In this document: piece after piece, positions 24,717-33,736 of the stretch
How the letters are laid out: each line of letters starts with the position of its first letter
Position numbering within the stretch: the first letter of the stretch is position 1
NCBI GenBank assembly: GCA_026398785.1
Contig: JAPLSF010000002.1
Coordinates: 1-33,736, forward strand
Source of the DNA: Pseudomonadota bacterium
GTDB taxonomy: Bacteria > Pseudomonadota > Gammaproteobacteria > Steroidobacterales > Steroidobacteraceae
Direction: 5' to 3'
Length of the DNA stretch: 33,736 nt
The notes under the pieces: generated by a model
Databases searched by the model: none
Told to the model about the DNA's origin: nothing
Seen by the model: the letters and a program-made list of their open reading frames with translations, nothing else
Position numbers and translations under genes: made by a program

Positions 24717-26413
24717 GCAGGTCTTGCCGTCTGGTTTGCCTGCGCCGCAGCCGGTTGCTCCACGGCCGCCTGCGCGGGCGCCTGGAACCACTGTTCCTTC
24801 GGCACGAACTTCTTGTCGGCCGGATCCGCCTCGTAGTTGGGCGACATGATCTGCACGCCGTATTCGTTGAAGACGTCCTGGATGTGCGCGTGCAGCTCGT
24901 TGAGCACGACGACCTTGTCGCGCGGGTTCGCCACGGCGACGACCAGCGTGTACTCGACGTAGAAATCCTGCAGTGCCGTTTGCAGCACCCGAGTCGGGGT
25001 TTCCCTGAACACGCCGGCCGTACGCTCGGCTGCGATCTGCAGCATCGCATGCACCTGGCGCCACGGAGTGTCGTAGCCGATCGTCACCGCGGTCGTGAGC
25101 CGCATGCCGCCATTGGACGCGAGCCGCGACAGGTTGCGCGTCACGTTGCTGACGAGGAACGCGTTCGGCAGCGTGACTTCCACGTTGCGCAGCGTCTCGA
25201 TGCGCGTCGTGAGAAACCCGACCGCGGTCACGGTGCCCTCGGTCTCGCCGACCTGCACGAACTCGCCCGGTCGCAGCGCCTTCGTGTACATCAGCATCAG
25301 CCCGCTCACGGCCTGGTTCACGACGCCCGACGCGCCGATCGACAGCATCAGGCCGACGAACACGCCGATGCCCTTGAAGGCCTCGCTGTCGCTGCCGGGA
25401 ATGTAGGGATAGGCCGCCACCAGCGAGAACAGCCAGATGATCGCGATCAGCAGGCGGCCAGTCGGGCGTGCAGTCGTCTCGTCGATCCAGTTGAGATGGA
25501 TGCGGCCCGCCTGCACGCCGTCGAAGAACGCGCGTATCACGCGCACGATGAAGCGCGTGACGAAAAAGATCAGCGCGACGAACAGCAGGCCCGGGACGGC
25601 AGCGAGAATGTTGCGTCCGAAGCGGCCCAGCGCGCTCAGCAGGTTGTCGAAGAGGCCCTCGCCCCAGGGCCGGGTGTATGGAAAGAACTCGAGGACCAGC
25701 GCCGCCCACTGGTAGACAAGGAGCAGGGCCGCCGCCCAGGTGGCCAGCTTGACCGGCACGACCGCGAGATCGGCGATGCCGGAGCGGCCCACAACCTGTC
25801 TGCTCCAGCTTGGCGCCAGCTTTTCTGACCGCACTTCGACGTATGCGCGTAAACGCCGGGAAACGGCTGAGTACCCGCGTATGACGGCCCACAACAGGAG
25901 GGCGAGGATTAGCGTCACCAGCAGCGTGTAGCCGACCGCCTTGAGCATTGCCTCGGAATTGCGGCTCTCGCGCATCTCGTCCAGCGCCTGCTGCAGGTTG
26001 CGCACCGCGACGTCGGCTGCCATCGCCGGCGTCTCGCCGGTTTCCCGATTCGCATCGTCGTTGAGGATCCGGAATAGGAACCTGCCGTCGATCAGGATCG
26101 CGAGGCCTTCCGGAATGGGTCGCGCCGAGACGACCAGGGGGCCGCCCCGTTGCAGCGTGACCTCGAGTCCGTCGGTGATTGCCTCGACCCGTTCGGCCGG
26201 GCTGGCGCCGAATGCCGTTGCACGCAGCGTCGTTATCGGCCGGTTTGCAACGATCAGTTCGCTGGGTTGTTTCGGATCGACGACGGCCGGCGTCGCCGCG
26301 CTGTCCTCGGCATGCGCGGGTGAGGGCGTTACCGTCGTCACCAGCATTGCAATCAGCAGTACGGGTGCGAGGACGCGCCCGGGAAAGATCAGCCATCGGC
26401 CGAATGCATGCAT
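24713..26413 (-). CDS. MscS-family mechanosensitive ion channel protein
   Basis: The 566-residue protein has an N-terminal signal (LIFPGRVLAPVLLIAMLVTTVTPSPAHA) and a periplasmic domain to about residue 155. Transmembrane segments follow (AVGYTLLVTLILALLLWAVI; AVVPVKLATWAAALLLVYQWAALVL; AVPGLLFVALIFFVTRFIV; LLIAIIWLFSLVAAYPYI). The pore helix and beta domain are AFKGIGVFVGLMLSIGASGVVNQAVSGLMLMYTKALRPGEFVQVGETEGTVTAVGFLTTRIETLRNVEVTLPNAFLVSNV, about residues 345-424. This is the MscS signature. It is an MscK/YbdG-like large variant that would respond to membrane tension or osmotic downshift in the inner membrane. A 113-base gap separates it from the transaldolase gene upstream. Confidence 0.92.
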   Translation of the reverse strand: MHAFGRWLIFPGRVLAPVLLIAMLVTTVTPSPAHAEDSAATPAVVDPKQPSELIVANRPITTLRATAFGASPAERVEAITDGLEVTLQRGGPLVVSARPIPEGLAILIDGRFLFRILNDDANRETGETPAMAADVAVRNLQQALDEMRESRNSEAMLKAVGYTLLVTLILALLLWAVIRGYSAVSRRLRAYVEVRSEKLAPSWSRQVVGRSGIADLAVVPVKLATWAAALLLVYQWAALVLEFFPYTRPWGEGLFDNLLSALGRFGRNILAAVPGLLFVALIFFVTRFIVRVIRAFFDGVQAGRIHLNWIDETTARPTGRLLIAIIWLFSLVAAYPYIPGSDSEAFKGIGVFVGLMLSIGASGVVNQAVSGLMLMYTKALRPGEFVQVGETEGTVTAVGFLTTRIETLRNVEVTLPNAFLVSNVTRNLSRLASNGGMRLTTAVTIGYDTPWRQVHAMLQIAAERTAGVFRETPTRVLQTALQDFYVEYTLVVAVANPRDKVVVLNELHAHIQDVFNEYGVQIMSPNYEADPADKKFVPKEQWFQAPAQAAVEQPAAAQANQTARPA

Positions 26414-26526
26414 CGTTTGTTGCCCCTATACCGCGTCGATCGGCGCGTGCCGCGCACCCCTATTCTGGTTTGCGTCGCCTGAAAGACATTGTAGGGCCAG
26501 CGCGCTGGCCCGTCATCGGACTGGAC

Positions 26527-27516
26527 TCAAACGGGCAGGGCGACAACGAGTGCCGCGAGCTTGCTTGCGTCCGCATCGAAGGCGCGGATTCCTTCCGCGA
26601 GTTTCTCGGTGGCCATCGCGTCTTCGTTGTGCTGCCAGCGAAACGCCGGTTCGTCGAGCGGCATGCGTTCAACGTTGCTCGAGCGCGCGCTTGCGACGGT
26701 CAGCTTCGCCTCCACCTCGCCCGTGGTCGCTGCGAGCTTCTGCAGCAGGTCGGGACTGATCGTGAGCAGGTCGCAGCCCGCGAGGTCCGTGATCTGCGTC
26801 GTCTTGCGAAAGCTCGCGCCCATGACCTGGGTGCGATGCCCGAACTTCTTGTAGTACTCATAAATGCGCGTGACCGATGCAACGCCCGGATCGTCGGCAG
26901 GAGCGATGTCTGCGACGCCGCGGGAATTCCTGTACCAGTCGTAGATGCGGCCGACGAAGGGCGAGATCAGCGTGACGCCGGCGTCGGCGCACGCCACCGC
27001 CTGCGCAAAGCTGAACAGCAGCGTGAGGTTGCAGTGGATGCCGTCGCGCTCGAGTCGTTCGGCGGCCTTGATGCCTTCCCAGGTGCTGGCGATCTTTATG
27101 AGGATGCGTTCGCGTCCGATGCCGCCTGCATCGTAGAGGTCGATGAAGCGGCGCGCCTTGCTCTCGGTCGCTGCGGCATCGAAGCTGAACCGCGCATCGA
27201 CCTCCGTTGATACCCTTCCAGGCACGAGCGCGAGGATTTCGCGCCCGAAGCCCACGAACAGGTGCTCGAGGACCGCTTCGTTCCAGCGGGCCGCGGAGCG
27301 TGAACCTGCGGCTGCGAGTGCGGCCTGCACGAGGTGCTGGTAACGCCCGCCCTGCGCCGCCTTGAGGATCAGGCTGGGGTTCGTCGTTGCGTCCTGCGGT
27401 CGGAAACGTGCGATCGAGTCGATGTCGCCGCTGTCCGCCACGATCACGGAGTGCCGGCGCAGGGATTCCAGTTGGCTCGTCACGGATGCTGCACTTGCAC
27501 GCTTCAGTACGGCCAT
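26527..27516 (-). CDS. tal: Transaldolase
   Basis: The 329-residue enzyme interconverts sedoheptulose 7-phosphate plus glyceraldehyde 3-phosphate with erythrose 4-phosphate plus fructose 6-phosphate. The signature [14 protein letters not shown] lies near residues 42-55, the Schiff-base lysine in [45 protein letters not shown] near 139-183, and [25 protein letters not shown] near 237-261. It is the TalA/TalB type by length. The start at 27516 ([19 protein letters not shown]) lies 13 bases inside the end of the phosphoketolase gene, so the pair is translationally coupled. Confidence 0.96.
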   Translation of the reverse strand: MAVLKRASAASVTSQLESLRRHSVIVADSGDIDSIARFRPQDATTNPSLILKAAQGGRYQHLVQAALAAAGSRSAARWNEAVLEHLFVGFGREILALVPGRVSTEVDARFSFDAAATESKARRFIDLYDAGGIGRERILIKIASTWEGIKAAERLERDGIHCNLTLLFSFAQAVACADAGVTLISPFVGRIYDWYRNSRGVADIAPADDPGVASVTRIYEYYKKFGHRTQVMGASFRKTTQITDLAGCDLLTISPDLLQKLAATTGEVEAKLTVASARSSNVERMPLDEPAFRWQHNEDAMATEKLAEGIRAFDADASKLAALVVALPV

Positions 27517-29900
27517 TTCCAGTCGCGTTCGGCGGGGCGGTCGATGCCGTGCTCGTGCGCGTAGTTGCGGCACTCGATCTGCAGGTTGCGGAGTTTCTCC
27601 TTCACGTGTGCGCCCGCCACCTGCAGCCTCGGCACGCGATCGATGACGTCGATCGCGAGGCTGAAGCGGTCGACTTCGTTGTTGATCGCGAGCTCGAGCG
27701 GCGTGTTGATGTTGCCCTTTTCCTTGTAACCGCGCACGTGCAGGTTCGCGTGGTTGCGGCGCCGGTAGGCGAGGCGGTGGATCAGCCACGGGTAGCCGTG
27801 GAAGTTGAAGATGATCGGCTTGTCCGTGGTGAACAGCGAGTCGAAGTCGCGGTCGGACAGCCCGTGCGGGTGTTCCTTGGGCGGCGTAAGCTTGTACAGG
27901 TCCACGACGTTCACGAAGCGGACCTTGAGATCGGGGAAATGCTGCTGGAGCAGCGCGGTGGCAGCGAGTGCCTCCTGCGTCGCGATGTCGCCGCAGCCTG
28001 CCATGACGACTTCCGGCTCGGCGCCCTGGTCGTTGCTCGCCCAGTCCCAGAGGCCGACGCCCTTGCTGCAATGCTTGATCGCGGCGTCCATGTCGAGGTA
28101 CTGCAGGTGCTGCTGCTTGTCGCAGACGATGACGTTGATGTTGTCGGTACTGCGCAGGCAGTGCTCCGACACCGCGAGCAGGCAGTTCGAATCCGGCGGC
28201 AGGTAGATGCGTGTCACGGTCGGGCTCTTGTTGACGACCACGTCGAGGAAGCCCGGATCCTGGTGCGTGAAGCCGTTGTGGTCCTGCCGCCAGACGGTCG
28301 AGGTGATCAGCAGGTTGAGCGACGACACTGACGCGCGCCACTGGATCTCTTCGCAGATGTCGAGCCACTTGGCGTGCTGGTTGAACATCGAGTCGATCAC
28401 GTGCACGAACGCTTCGTAGGTCGAGAAGAAGCCGTGGCGTCCGGTGAGCAGGTAGCCTTCGAGCCACCCCTCGAGTGTGTGCTCGGAGAGCATCTCCATG
28501 ACGCGGCCGTCGGATGCGAGCTCGCCGCCGTCGGCGTCCACCGGCAGGTAGTCCGCGAGCCAGGTCTTCTTGCTCGCCTGGTACACCGCGTCGAGCTTGT
28601 TCGACGTCGTCTCGTCCGGGCCGAACACCCGGAAGTTGTCGAGGTTGAGCTTGAGTATGTCGCGCAGGAATTCACCGAGCCGGCGCGTGTTCTCGGCCTC
28701 CGACCCGCCTGGCTTCTTAACCGCAACGGCAAAGTCCCGGAAATCAGGCATGCGCAATGGGCGGCGCAATTGGCCGCCGTTGGCGTGCGGATTGGCGCTC
28801 ATGCGGCGCCGGCCCTGCGGCGCCAGTGCCTTCAGCTCCTGGATCAGCTGGCCGTTCGCGTCGAACAGTTCCTGCGGGCGGTAACTTTTGAGCCACTTTT
28901 CGAGCAGCTTGAGGTTCGCCGGGTTGTCGCGCACATCCGACAGCGGCACCTGGTGCGCGCGCCAGTAGCCCTCGACGGCATGCCCGTTCACTTTCTTCGG
29001 TCCCGTCCAGCCCTTGGGACTGCGCAGCACGATCATCGGCCACCGTGCGCGCACCGCCTTGCCGGTGCGGCGCGCCTCCGACTGGATGCGACGGATCTCC
29101 TGCACGCAGCGCTCCATCGTTGCGGCCATGAGCGCATGCATGGTCATCGGGTCGTCGCCTTCGACGAAATGCGGGGTCCAGCCGTAACCGCGGAACAGGC
29201 TGTCGAGCTCCTCGTGTGAAATGCGCGCGAGGATCGTCGGGTTGTTGATCTTGTAGCCGTTCAGGTGCAGCACCGGCAGCACGGCGCCGTCGCGCACCGG
29301 GTTCAGGAACTTGTTCGAGTGCCAGGCGGTGGCGAGCGGACCGGTCTCGGATTCACCGTCGCCGACGACGACGGTCACTAGCAGGTCCGGGTTGTCGAAC
29401 GCCGCACCGAATGCATGCGAAACGCTGTAGCCGAGCTCGCCGCCCTCGTGGATCGATCCCGGGGTTTCGGGCGTGCAGTGGCTGCCGATGCCGCCGGGAA
29501 ACGAGAACTCCTTGAAGAACTGCCGCAGGCCTTCGATGTCTTCTCCCTTGTTGGGGTAGATCTCGGCGTAGGTGCCCTCGAGGTAGACAGGCGCCAGGAC
29601 GCCGGGAGCGCCGTGTCCCGGTCCGGCGAGAAAGATCGCGTCGAGGTCGTACTTCCGGATCAGGCGGTTCAGGTGGACATAGGTAAAGCTGAGGCCGGGA
29701 CTGGCGCCCCAGTGGCCAAGGAGCCGGCTCTTCACATGTTCCGGCTGCAGCGGTTCGCGCAGCAACGGGTTGTCGCGCAGGTAGATCATGCCGGCCGCCA
29801 GGTAATTGCAGGCGCGCCAATACGCATCGATCTGCCTGAGTTCGGTCGCCGTGACTGCTGCGTTGCGGCCCGGGGCCGTGCGTCCTGCCTGCTGCGCCAT
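27504..29900 (-). CDS. xfp: Phosphoketolase (xylulose-5-phosphate / fructose-6-phosphate)
   Basis: The 798-residue thiamine diphosphate enzyme cleaves xylulose 5-phosphate or fructose 6-phosphate with phosphate to acetyl phosphate plus glyceraldehyde 3-phosphate or erythrose 4-phosphate. Family signatures are clear: [87 protein letters not shown], and near the C-terminus [26 protein letters not shown]. The start is taken at 29900 (MAQQAGRT), because GAGGAAGAG sits just ahead. The frame continues 13 codons further upstream without protein-like sequence. Transaldolase follows with a 13-base overlap. No acetate kinase or phosphotransacetylase is seen in the window. Confidence 0.96.
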   Translation of the reverse strand: MAQQAGRTAPGRNAAVTATELRQIDAYWRACNYLAAGMIYLRDNPLLREPLQPEHVKSRLLGHWGASPGLSFTYVHLNRLIRKYDLDAIFLAGPGHGAPGVLAPVYLEGTYAEIYPNKGEDIEGLRQFFKEFSFPGGIGSHCTPETPGSIHEGGELGYSVSHAFGAAFDNPDLLVTVVVGDGESETGPLATAWHSNKFLNPVRDGAVLPVLHLNGYKINNPTILARISHEELDSLFRGYGWTPHFVEGDDPMTMHALMAATMERCVQEIRRIQSEARRTGKAVRARWPMIVLRSPKGWTGPKKVNGHAVEGYWRAHQVPLSDVRDNPANLKLLEKWLKSYRPQELFDANGQLIQELKALAPQGRRRMSANPHANGGQLRRPLRMPDFRDFAVAVKKPGGSEAENTRRLGEFLRDILKLNLDNFRVFGPDETTSNKLDAVYQASKKTWLADYLPVDADGGELASDGRVMEMLSEHTLEGWLEGYLLTGRHGFFSTYEAFVHVIDSMFNQHAKWLDICEEIQWRASVSSLNLLITSTVWRQDHNGFTHQDPGFLDVVVNKSPTVTRIYLPPDSNCLLAVSEHCLRSTDNINVIVCDKQQHLQYLDMDAAIKHCSKGVGLWDWASNDQGAEPEVVMAGCGDIATQEALAATALLQQHFPDLKVRFVNVVDLYKLTPPKEHPHGLSDRDFDSLFTTDKPIIFNFHGYPWLIHRLAYRRRNHANLHVRGYKEKGNINTPLELAINNEVDRFSLAIDVIDRVPRLQVAGAHVKEKLRNLQIECRNYAHEHGIDRPAERDWKWPY

Positions 29901-30036
29901 TTCTTCTCTTCCTCGCTGCGATGGTTGTCCTTGTAGCATCCAATAGAGTCGCGCGAGATACCAGACTCAAGCACTGATTCGCGGCAGCGAGACGCGCGGT
30001 AACATAAGTGCAATCGAATTCAGGGAGCGTCAGGCC
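29901..30036. promoter_or_regulatory. Divergent intergenic region between phosphoketolase and DUF481 genes
   Basis: These 136 bases separate divergent genes and should hold the phosphoketolase promoter and the DUF481 promoter. The only site that I can assign is the GAGGAAGAG Shine-Dalgarno sequence ahead of the phosphoketolase start and CAGGGAG ahead of the DUF481 start. Confidence 0.4.
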
Positions 30037-31125
30037 ATGATTTCTTCGTCGCAGCGCCGGCAGGCGAGCCGGGGCGATGCACTGGCAAGTGCATGGGTGG
30101 CTTCGTTGTTGCTGCTGGCATCGCTCCTTGCTTACTCCAGCGCGGTGTCGGCCGCGCCGAAGACCGACATCGTGGTGCTGATCAACGGCGACCACGTCAC
30201 CGGCGAAGTGAAATCCCTGGAGTACAACCAACTGAAGCTCAGTACCGAGCACATGGGCACGATCTACATCGAGTGGGACAAGATCGCGAGCCTGCAGTCC
30301 AACCAGTACCTGCTGCTCGAACGCACCGACGGCACCCGGTACTACGGCCAGCTGGTCGCGGGCGCTGACGATTCCACGTTGCAGGTCGCACGCTCGGTCG
30401 ACGAGCCGGCGGTGGCGGTCGACATGGCCGTCGTCGTGCGTGCCCAGCCGATCGAGGGCGGCGATTTCATCGACCGGCTCGACGGCTATGTCAGTGCGGG
30501 CTTCGACTTCGCCAAGGCGAACAATCGCAACAGCATCGATCTTGCCGGCGGGCTTTCGTCGCGCACACGGATTCGCGCCTGGGCACTCGACGGTTCGGCC
30601 AATCTCACCGACGACAGCACCGGCGCCACCAGCGAGCGCTACCAACTGCAGGGCAGCTACCGCCAGTTTGTCAGGCTCCGCGACTTTTACCAGGGCTTCG
30701 GCGGCTTCGATCGCAATACCGAACTCGACCTCAACCTGCGCACGACGGTGGGTGGCGGGTATGGCCGGTACTTCGTGCAGAACAATCACTCCGAGTGGCT
30801 GGGACTGCTGGGCCTTTCCTACGCGCACGAGAACTACACGGGCGGCGAAGTCGTCGACAGCGTCCAGGGCGTTCTGTCCACATCGTTCCGACTGTTCCGC
30901 TACGACTTCCCCGAGACCGACATCGGCGGCTCGCTGACGCTGCTGCCGAGTCTGACGGAGTCGGGCCGCTACCGCGCCGAGGGCGACCTGCGCGCCAAGT
31001 ACGAGTTCGTCGACGACCTGTACTTCGAACTCAAGGTCTACGGCAGCTATGACAGCAAGCCGCCGCTCGCGGACTCCCAGCAGAGCGACTACGGGGTTAC
31101 GACGTCGCTCGGCTATTCCTTCTGA
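30037..31125 (+). CDS. DUF481 outer-membrane beta-barrel protein
   Basis: The 362-residue protein has a long N-terminal region with an export signal (ASAWVASLLLLASLLAYSSAVSAA). A small domain follows (DIVVLINGDHVTGEVKSLEYNQLKLSTEHMGTIYIEWDKIASLQSNQYLLL, about residues 45-95), and then a DUF481 barrel (SAGFDFAKANNRNSIDLAGGLSSRTRIRAW... ending YGVTTSLGYSF). The C-terminal Phe and alternating pattern suit an outer-membrane beta-barrel. ATG 30037 has CAGGGAG upstream. It diverges from the phosphoketolase gene and is followed 37 bases later by a YncE-like gene. Its function is unknown. Confidence 0.88.
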   Translation: MISSSQRRQASRGDALASAWVASLLLLASLLAYSSAVSAAPKTDIVVLINGDHVTGEVKSLEYNQLKLSTEHMGTIYIEWDKIASLQSNQYLLLERTDGTRYYGQLVAGADDSTLQVARSVDEPAVAVDMAVVVRAQPIEGGDFIDRLDGYVSAGFDFAKANNRNSIDLAGGLSSRTRIRAWALDGSANLTDDSTGATSERYQLQGSYRQFVRLRDFYQGFGGFDRNTELDLNLRTTVGGGYGRYFVQNNHSEWLGLLGLSYAHENYTGGEVVDSVQGVLSTSFRLFRYDFPETDIGGSLTLLPSLTESGRYRAEGDLRAKYEFVDDLYFELKVYGSYDSKPPLADSQQSDYGVTTSLGYSF

Positions 31126-31162
31126 TCCATCGCCCCGCCTGATAGTCAGGACGGCTTCGGTC

Positions 31163-32236
31163 ATGCGATCCTGGAATGCGATTCTGCCGCTGGCCGCCGC
31201 GTTGCTCGCGGCAGTGCCCATCGCAGCCGAAACGCTGCTCGTCGTCCGCAAGACGGACAACGCCGTCGACTTCATCGATCCGGGCTCGGGATTGCGCCTG
31301 GCGTCGGTGCTGACCGGAAACGCGCCACACGAAGTCAGCGTCGCGCCCGACGGCAAGCGCGCAGCCGTGTCGAACTACGGCACGCGCGAGCAACCTGGTT
31401 CGACGCTCAGCATCGTCGATCTCGAGCAGCCGCATGAGATCCGGCGCATCAACCTCGCCCCGCACACGCGCCCGCACGGCGTGGCGTGGTTCGCAGCCGA
31501 TCGCATTGCCGTGACGACCGAAGGTTCGAAGCGCTTGCTCGTGGTCGATCCCGATAACGGCAAGATCACTGGCGAGATCGAGACGGCACAGGAGACCTCG
31601 CACATGGTGGTCGTCAGCTCCGACGGCAGTCGCGCGTACGTCACGAATATCGGGTCCGGCACGACGACGGCTCTCGACCTGACCGCAGGCCGCAAGCTCG
31701 CCGATCTGCCAACCGGCGCGGGCTCAGAGGCGCTTGCGCTCACACCGGACGGCCGCGAACTCTGGGTGGCTGCTCGCGCGGACGGGCACATCGCAGTCGT
31801 CGCTACGGCCGCGCTGGAAGTGAAGGCGCGCCTGCCGCTGCCAGGCATCCCGATCCGGATCGCGATGACACCTGACGGTCGCGCGGCGCTCGTCACCTGC
31901 GCGGGGTCGAGCGAGTTGGTGGCGTTCGACGTCGCCAGCCGCACGGAGCGAAGCCGGCGCAAGGTGGATGTGACGCTTGCGCCCGGCGCCGCCGAACGTC
32001 CGTTTGCCCGGCTCGCGCCGGGCAGCGTGCTGCCGGTGGGGCTCCTGGTGTCGCGCGACGGTAGCAGCGCCTACGTGGCAGCCACCATGGGCGATCGCGT
32101 CGTCCAGTTAGACACCCGCACACTCGAGGTCCTGCGCGGCGTCGACGTCGACGGCGAACCGGACGGTCTGGCCAGCACGCCGGTGATCCCGCGCGCCGTG
32201 TGTCACGGCTGCACGCCGCTCGACAATTCACGCTAG
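31163..32236 (+). CDS. Exported YncE-like beta-propeller protein (YVTN repeats)
   Basis: The 357-residue protein has a signal peptide (MRSWNAILPLAAALLAAVPIAA). Repeated propeller blades follow with the sequences VVRKTDNAVDFIDPGSGL, HEVSVAPDGKRAAVSNYGT, HMVVVSSDGSRAYVTNIGSGTTTALDLTAGR, ALALTPDGRELWVAARADGHIAVV, IAMTPDGRAALVTCAGSSELVAF and LLVSRDGSSAYVAATMGDRVVQLDTR. Conserved PDG and YVTN-type turns mark the YncE/YVTN family. It ends with CHGCTPLDNSR, a short cysteine-bearing tail. ATG 31163 begins the signal peptide. The open frame extends upstream into the DUF481 gene and is not real there. A periplasmic binding or scaffold role is likely, but its partner is not visible. Confidence 0.87.
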   Translation: MRSWNAILPLAAALLAAVPIAAETLLVVRKTDNAVDFIDPGSGLRLASVLTGNAPHEVSVAPDGKRAAVSNYGTREQPGSTLSIVDLEQPHEIRRINLAPHTRPHGVAWFAADRIAVTTEGSKRLLVVDPDNGKITGEIETAQETSHMVVVSSDGSRAYVTNIGSGTTTALDLTAGRKLADLPTGAGSEALALTPDGRELWVAARADGHIAVVATAALEVKARLPLPGIPIRIAMTPDGRAALVTCAGSSELVAFDVASRTERSRRKVDVTLAPGAAERPFARLAPGSVLPVGLLVSRDGSSAYVAATMGDRVVQLDTRTLEVLRGVDVDGEPDGLASTPVIPRAVCHGCTPLDNSR

Positions 32237-32261
32237 CAGCAGCTCAAAACCCAGCCGGTCC

Positions 32262-32276
32262 TGCTGCGGCGCAGCA
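32262..32276 (+). terminator. Weak hairpin after the YncE-like gene
   Basis: TGCTGC and GCAGCA flank a three-base loop to give a perfect six-base-pair stem about 25 bases after the stop codon. A short T-run (TTT at 32286-32288) lies about ten bases downstream, too far for a classic terminator. It is a weak call. Confidence 0.35.
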
Positions 32277-32386
32277 AGTTCGATCTTTAGGTACATTTAC
32301 GATTGAGGCTGCGGCGGTCTGAGTCGGACCATCCGTCTGTCAAATCAGGAGGGGGACCGCCTAAGCCCCGCGGCTTCGCGATCTCC

Positions 32387-32404
32387 CGTCTGGTGCGCCA
32401 GACG
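32387..32404. promoter_or_regulatory. Perfect 7-bp hairpin in the leader region of the hydrogenase genes
   Basis: CGTCTGG and CCAGACG flank a TGCG loop, 70 bases ahead of the hydrogenase small-subunit ATG at 32475. The intergenic stretch of 238 bases also holds another small palindrome, TGGCGAAATGCCA, at about 32443-32455. No classical -24/-12 sigma-54 promoter was found. The function is unknown. Confidence 0.35.
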
Positions 32405-32474
32405 ACCGCTTTGGTGGAAACCCAGAGCCATATCGGCCGCCCTGGCGAAATGCCACTACCAATGGGAGCACGAG

Positions 32475-33575
32475 ATGGGTCGTCAAGAAACTTTCTATGA
32501 GTTGATCCGCCGCCAGGGTATTTCGCGGCGCAACTTCCTGAAGTTCTGCTCGCTGAGCGCCGCCTCGCTCGGGCTCGCACCTCACTTCGCCGGCAAGATC
32601 GCGCATGCGATGGAAACCAAGCCGCGAGTTCCAGTCATCTGGCTGCACGGCCTCGAGTGCACGTGCTGCACTGAGAGCTTCATCCGTTCCGCGCACCCGC
32701 TGGCCAAGGACGTGATCCTGTCGATGATCTCGCTCGACTATGACGACACGATCATGGCCGCCGCGGGTCACCAGGCCGAGCAGGCAATCGCCGATGTCAT
32801 GCGCGACTACAAGGGTCAGTACATCCTTGCAGTCGAAGGCAACCCGCCGCTCGGCAACGACGGCACCTTCTGCATCCCGGGCGGCCGTCCGTTCGTGGAG
32901 AAACTGAAGGAGACTGCTGCGGACGCCGCTGCCGTGATCGCGTGGGGCTCGTGCGCCTCGTGGGGTTGCGTGCAGGCTGCCAAGCCCAACCCGACGACCG
33001 CGGTGCCGATCCACAAGGTCATCAAGGACAAGCCCATCATCAAGGTGCCGGGCTGCCCGCCGATCGCCGAAGTCATGACCGGCGTGATCACGTACTACGT
33101 GACTTTCGGCGCGTTGCCGGCGCTTGATCGCCAAGGCCGCCCGCTGATGTTCTACGGTCAGCGTGTGCACGACAAGTGCTATCGCCGCGGCCACTTCGAC
33201 GCCGGGCAGTTCTCCGAGACCTTCGACGACGAAGGCGCGCGCAAGGGCTACTGCCTCTACAAGGTGGGGTGCCGCGGGCCGACGACCTACAACGCCTGCT
33301 CCACCACGCGCTGGAACGAGGGTGTGTCGTTCCCGATCGGCTCCGGTCACGGTTGCCTCGGCTGCTCAGAGCCGGATTTCTGGGATAACGGGCCGTTCTA
33401 CCAGCGCCTCGAGACCTTCCCGCAGTTCGGCGCCGAAGCGACGGCGGTCAAGGTCGGCGCGGCGGCGGCGGCGATCGTGGGTGTCGGCATCGCGGCTCAC
33501 GCAGGCCTCACGGCGCTGCGCCAGGCCAAGGTGAAGCCGAACAGCCCCGTTGCCTCAGATGACCGCGTCGTTTGA
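32475..33575 (+). CDS. hyaA: [NiFe] hydrogenase small subunit, oxygen-tolerant group 1d type
   Basis: This 366-residue subunit carries electrons from the NiFe site through three Fe-S clusters. A Tat signal [10 protein letters not shown] is near residues 17-26, with cleavage after AHA (residue 45). Residues 62, 64, 65, 160, 165 and 194 are Cys ([25 protein letters not shown]). Subtracting 45 gives 17, 19, 20, 115, 120 and 149, the exact six-cysteine set of the [4Fe-3S] proximal cluster in E. coli Hyd-1 and Ralstonia MBH. Medial and distal cluster ligands lie in [26 protein letters not shown] and GHGCLGC. A C-terminal membrane helix (about 327-350) anchors it in the periplasmic membrane face. 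The large-subunit gene follows after 19 bases. The gene may equally be named hoxK or hupS. Confidence 0.96.
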   Translation: MGRQETFYELIRRQGISRRNFLKFCSLSAASLGLAPHFAGKIAHAMETKPRVPVIWLHGLECTCCTESFIRSAHPLAKDVILSMISLDYDDTIMAAAGHQAEQAIADVMRDYKGQYILAVEGNPPLGNDGTFCIPGGRPFVEKLKETAADAAAVIAWGSCASWGCVQAAKPNPTTAVPIHKVIKDKPIIKVPGCPPIAEVMTGVITYYVTFGALPALDRQGRPLMFYGQRVHDKCYRRGHFDAGQFSETFDDEGARKGYCLYKVGCRGPTTYNACSTTRWNEGVSFPIGSGHGCLGCSEPDFWDNGPFYQRLETFPQFGAEATAVKVGAAAAAIVGVGIAAHAGLTALRQAKVKPNSPVASDDRVV

Positions 33576-33594
33576 CCGAGTGGAGATCCGAACA

Positions 33595-33736
33595 TGAGCA
33601 TCGCAACCCCCAATGGCTTCCAGCTCGACAACTCGGGCAAGCGTGTCGTCGTCGACCCGATCACGCGCATCGAAGGGCACCTGCGCATCGAGGTGAACGT
33701 CGACGCCAACAACGTCATCCGCAACGCGGTCTCCAC
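33595..33736 (+). CDS. hyaB: [NiFe] hydrogenase large subunit, N-terminal part (partial)
   Basis: The frame opens with ATG 33595 after GTGGAGATCCGAAC (GGAG) and reads [40 protein letters not shown]..., then runs off the window. [10 protein letters not shown] is the conserved start of the group 1 [NiFe] large subunit, upstream of the first CxxC metal ligands, which lie beyond the edge. It starts 19 bases after the small-subunit stop and belongs to the same operon. The maturation and cytochrome b genes expected next are outside the window. Confidence 0.95.

Noticed and set aside
29353-31356. A 667-codon minus-strand frame
   Set aside because: It crosses from the DUF481 gene antisense into the phosphoketolase in the wrong frame and carries no known domain.
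32237-32474. A sigma-54 promoter for the hydrogenase operon
   Set aside because: No GG-N10-GC pair with the -24/-12 consensus could be found. Only small palindromes are present.

Overview
This is a GC-rich, gene-dense stretch of a proteobacterial chromosome. The outer-membrane beta-barrels, OmpA-type protein, class III alcohol dehydrogenase/S-formylglutathione hydrolase pair and group 1 [NiFe] hydrogenase fit Gammaproteobacteria or Betaproteobacteria. I lean towards a free-living gammaproteobacterium, but the genus cannot be read from the sequence. I see no phage genes, insertion sequences, CRISPR arrays, tRNAs or rRNAs. Most genes are chromosomal housekeeping or accessory metabolism.

Layout. 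1-997: tail of an unidentified gene, then a frameshifted outer-membrane 'neuromedin U'-type protein. 998-1450: a gap of about 450 bases with no supported gene. 1451-4000 (+): an exported methyltransferase-like protein, then a sulfotransferase-like gene with a class IV aminotransferase 9 bases behind it. 4012-5973 (-): glutathione-dependent formaldehyde detoxification. 6122-6787 (+): an exported protein made of short VNGS repeats. 6854-11864 (-): an M16 peptidase, a DUF2891 protein and a WYL regulator. 12087-13143 (+): an OmpW-barrel/OmpA-domain chimera whose N-terminus is broken by a deletion and frame change, followed by a good terminator. 13278-14168 (+): a second exported methyltransferase-like protein. 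14171-14310: a tandem 9-bp repeat that folds back on an inverted arm between converging genes. 14311-18781 (-): a four-gene 2-oxoacid:acceptor oxidoreductase operon ending in a GltD-type flavoprotein fused to a ferredoxin domain. 18962-24262 (+): a DUF885 metallopeptidase-like lipoprotein, two M16 peptidases (one without its zinc motif) and an NAD(P)-binding oxidoreductase. 24303-29900 (-): a DUF1330 protein, an MscS-type channel, transaldolase and phosphoketolase. 30037-32236 (+): a DUF481 beta-barrel and a YncE-like beta-propeller. 32475-33736 (+): small subunit and start of the large subunit of an oxygen-tolerant membrane-bound [NiFe] hydrogenase.

How they work together. The window combines uptake of H2 in the presence of oxygen (six-cysteine [4Fe-3S] hydrogenase), a 2-oxoacid oxidoreductase probably tied to NAD(P), a phosphoketolase/transaldolase route to acetyl phosphate, and formaldehyde removal. 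This suggests a flexible, possibly hydrogen-oxidising organism. The most unusual items are the sulfotransferase-aminotransferase pair, the OmpW-OmpA chimera with a damaged N-terminus, two methyltransferase-like proteins with export signals, the VNGS-repeat protein with a palindromic upstream region, and the long 9-bp-repeat hairpin. None amounts to a proven new system.
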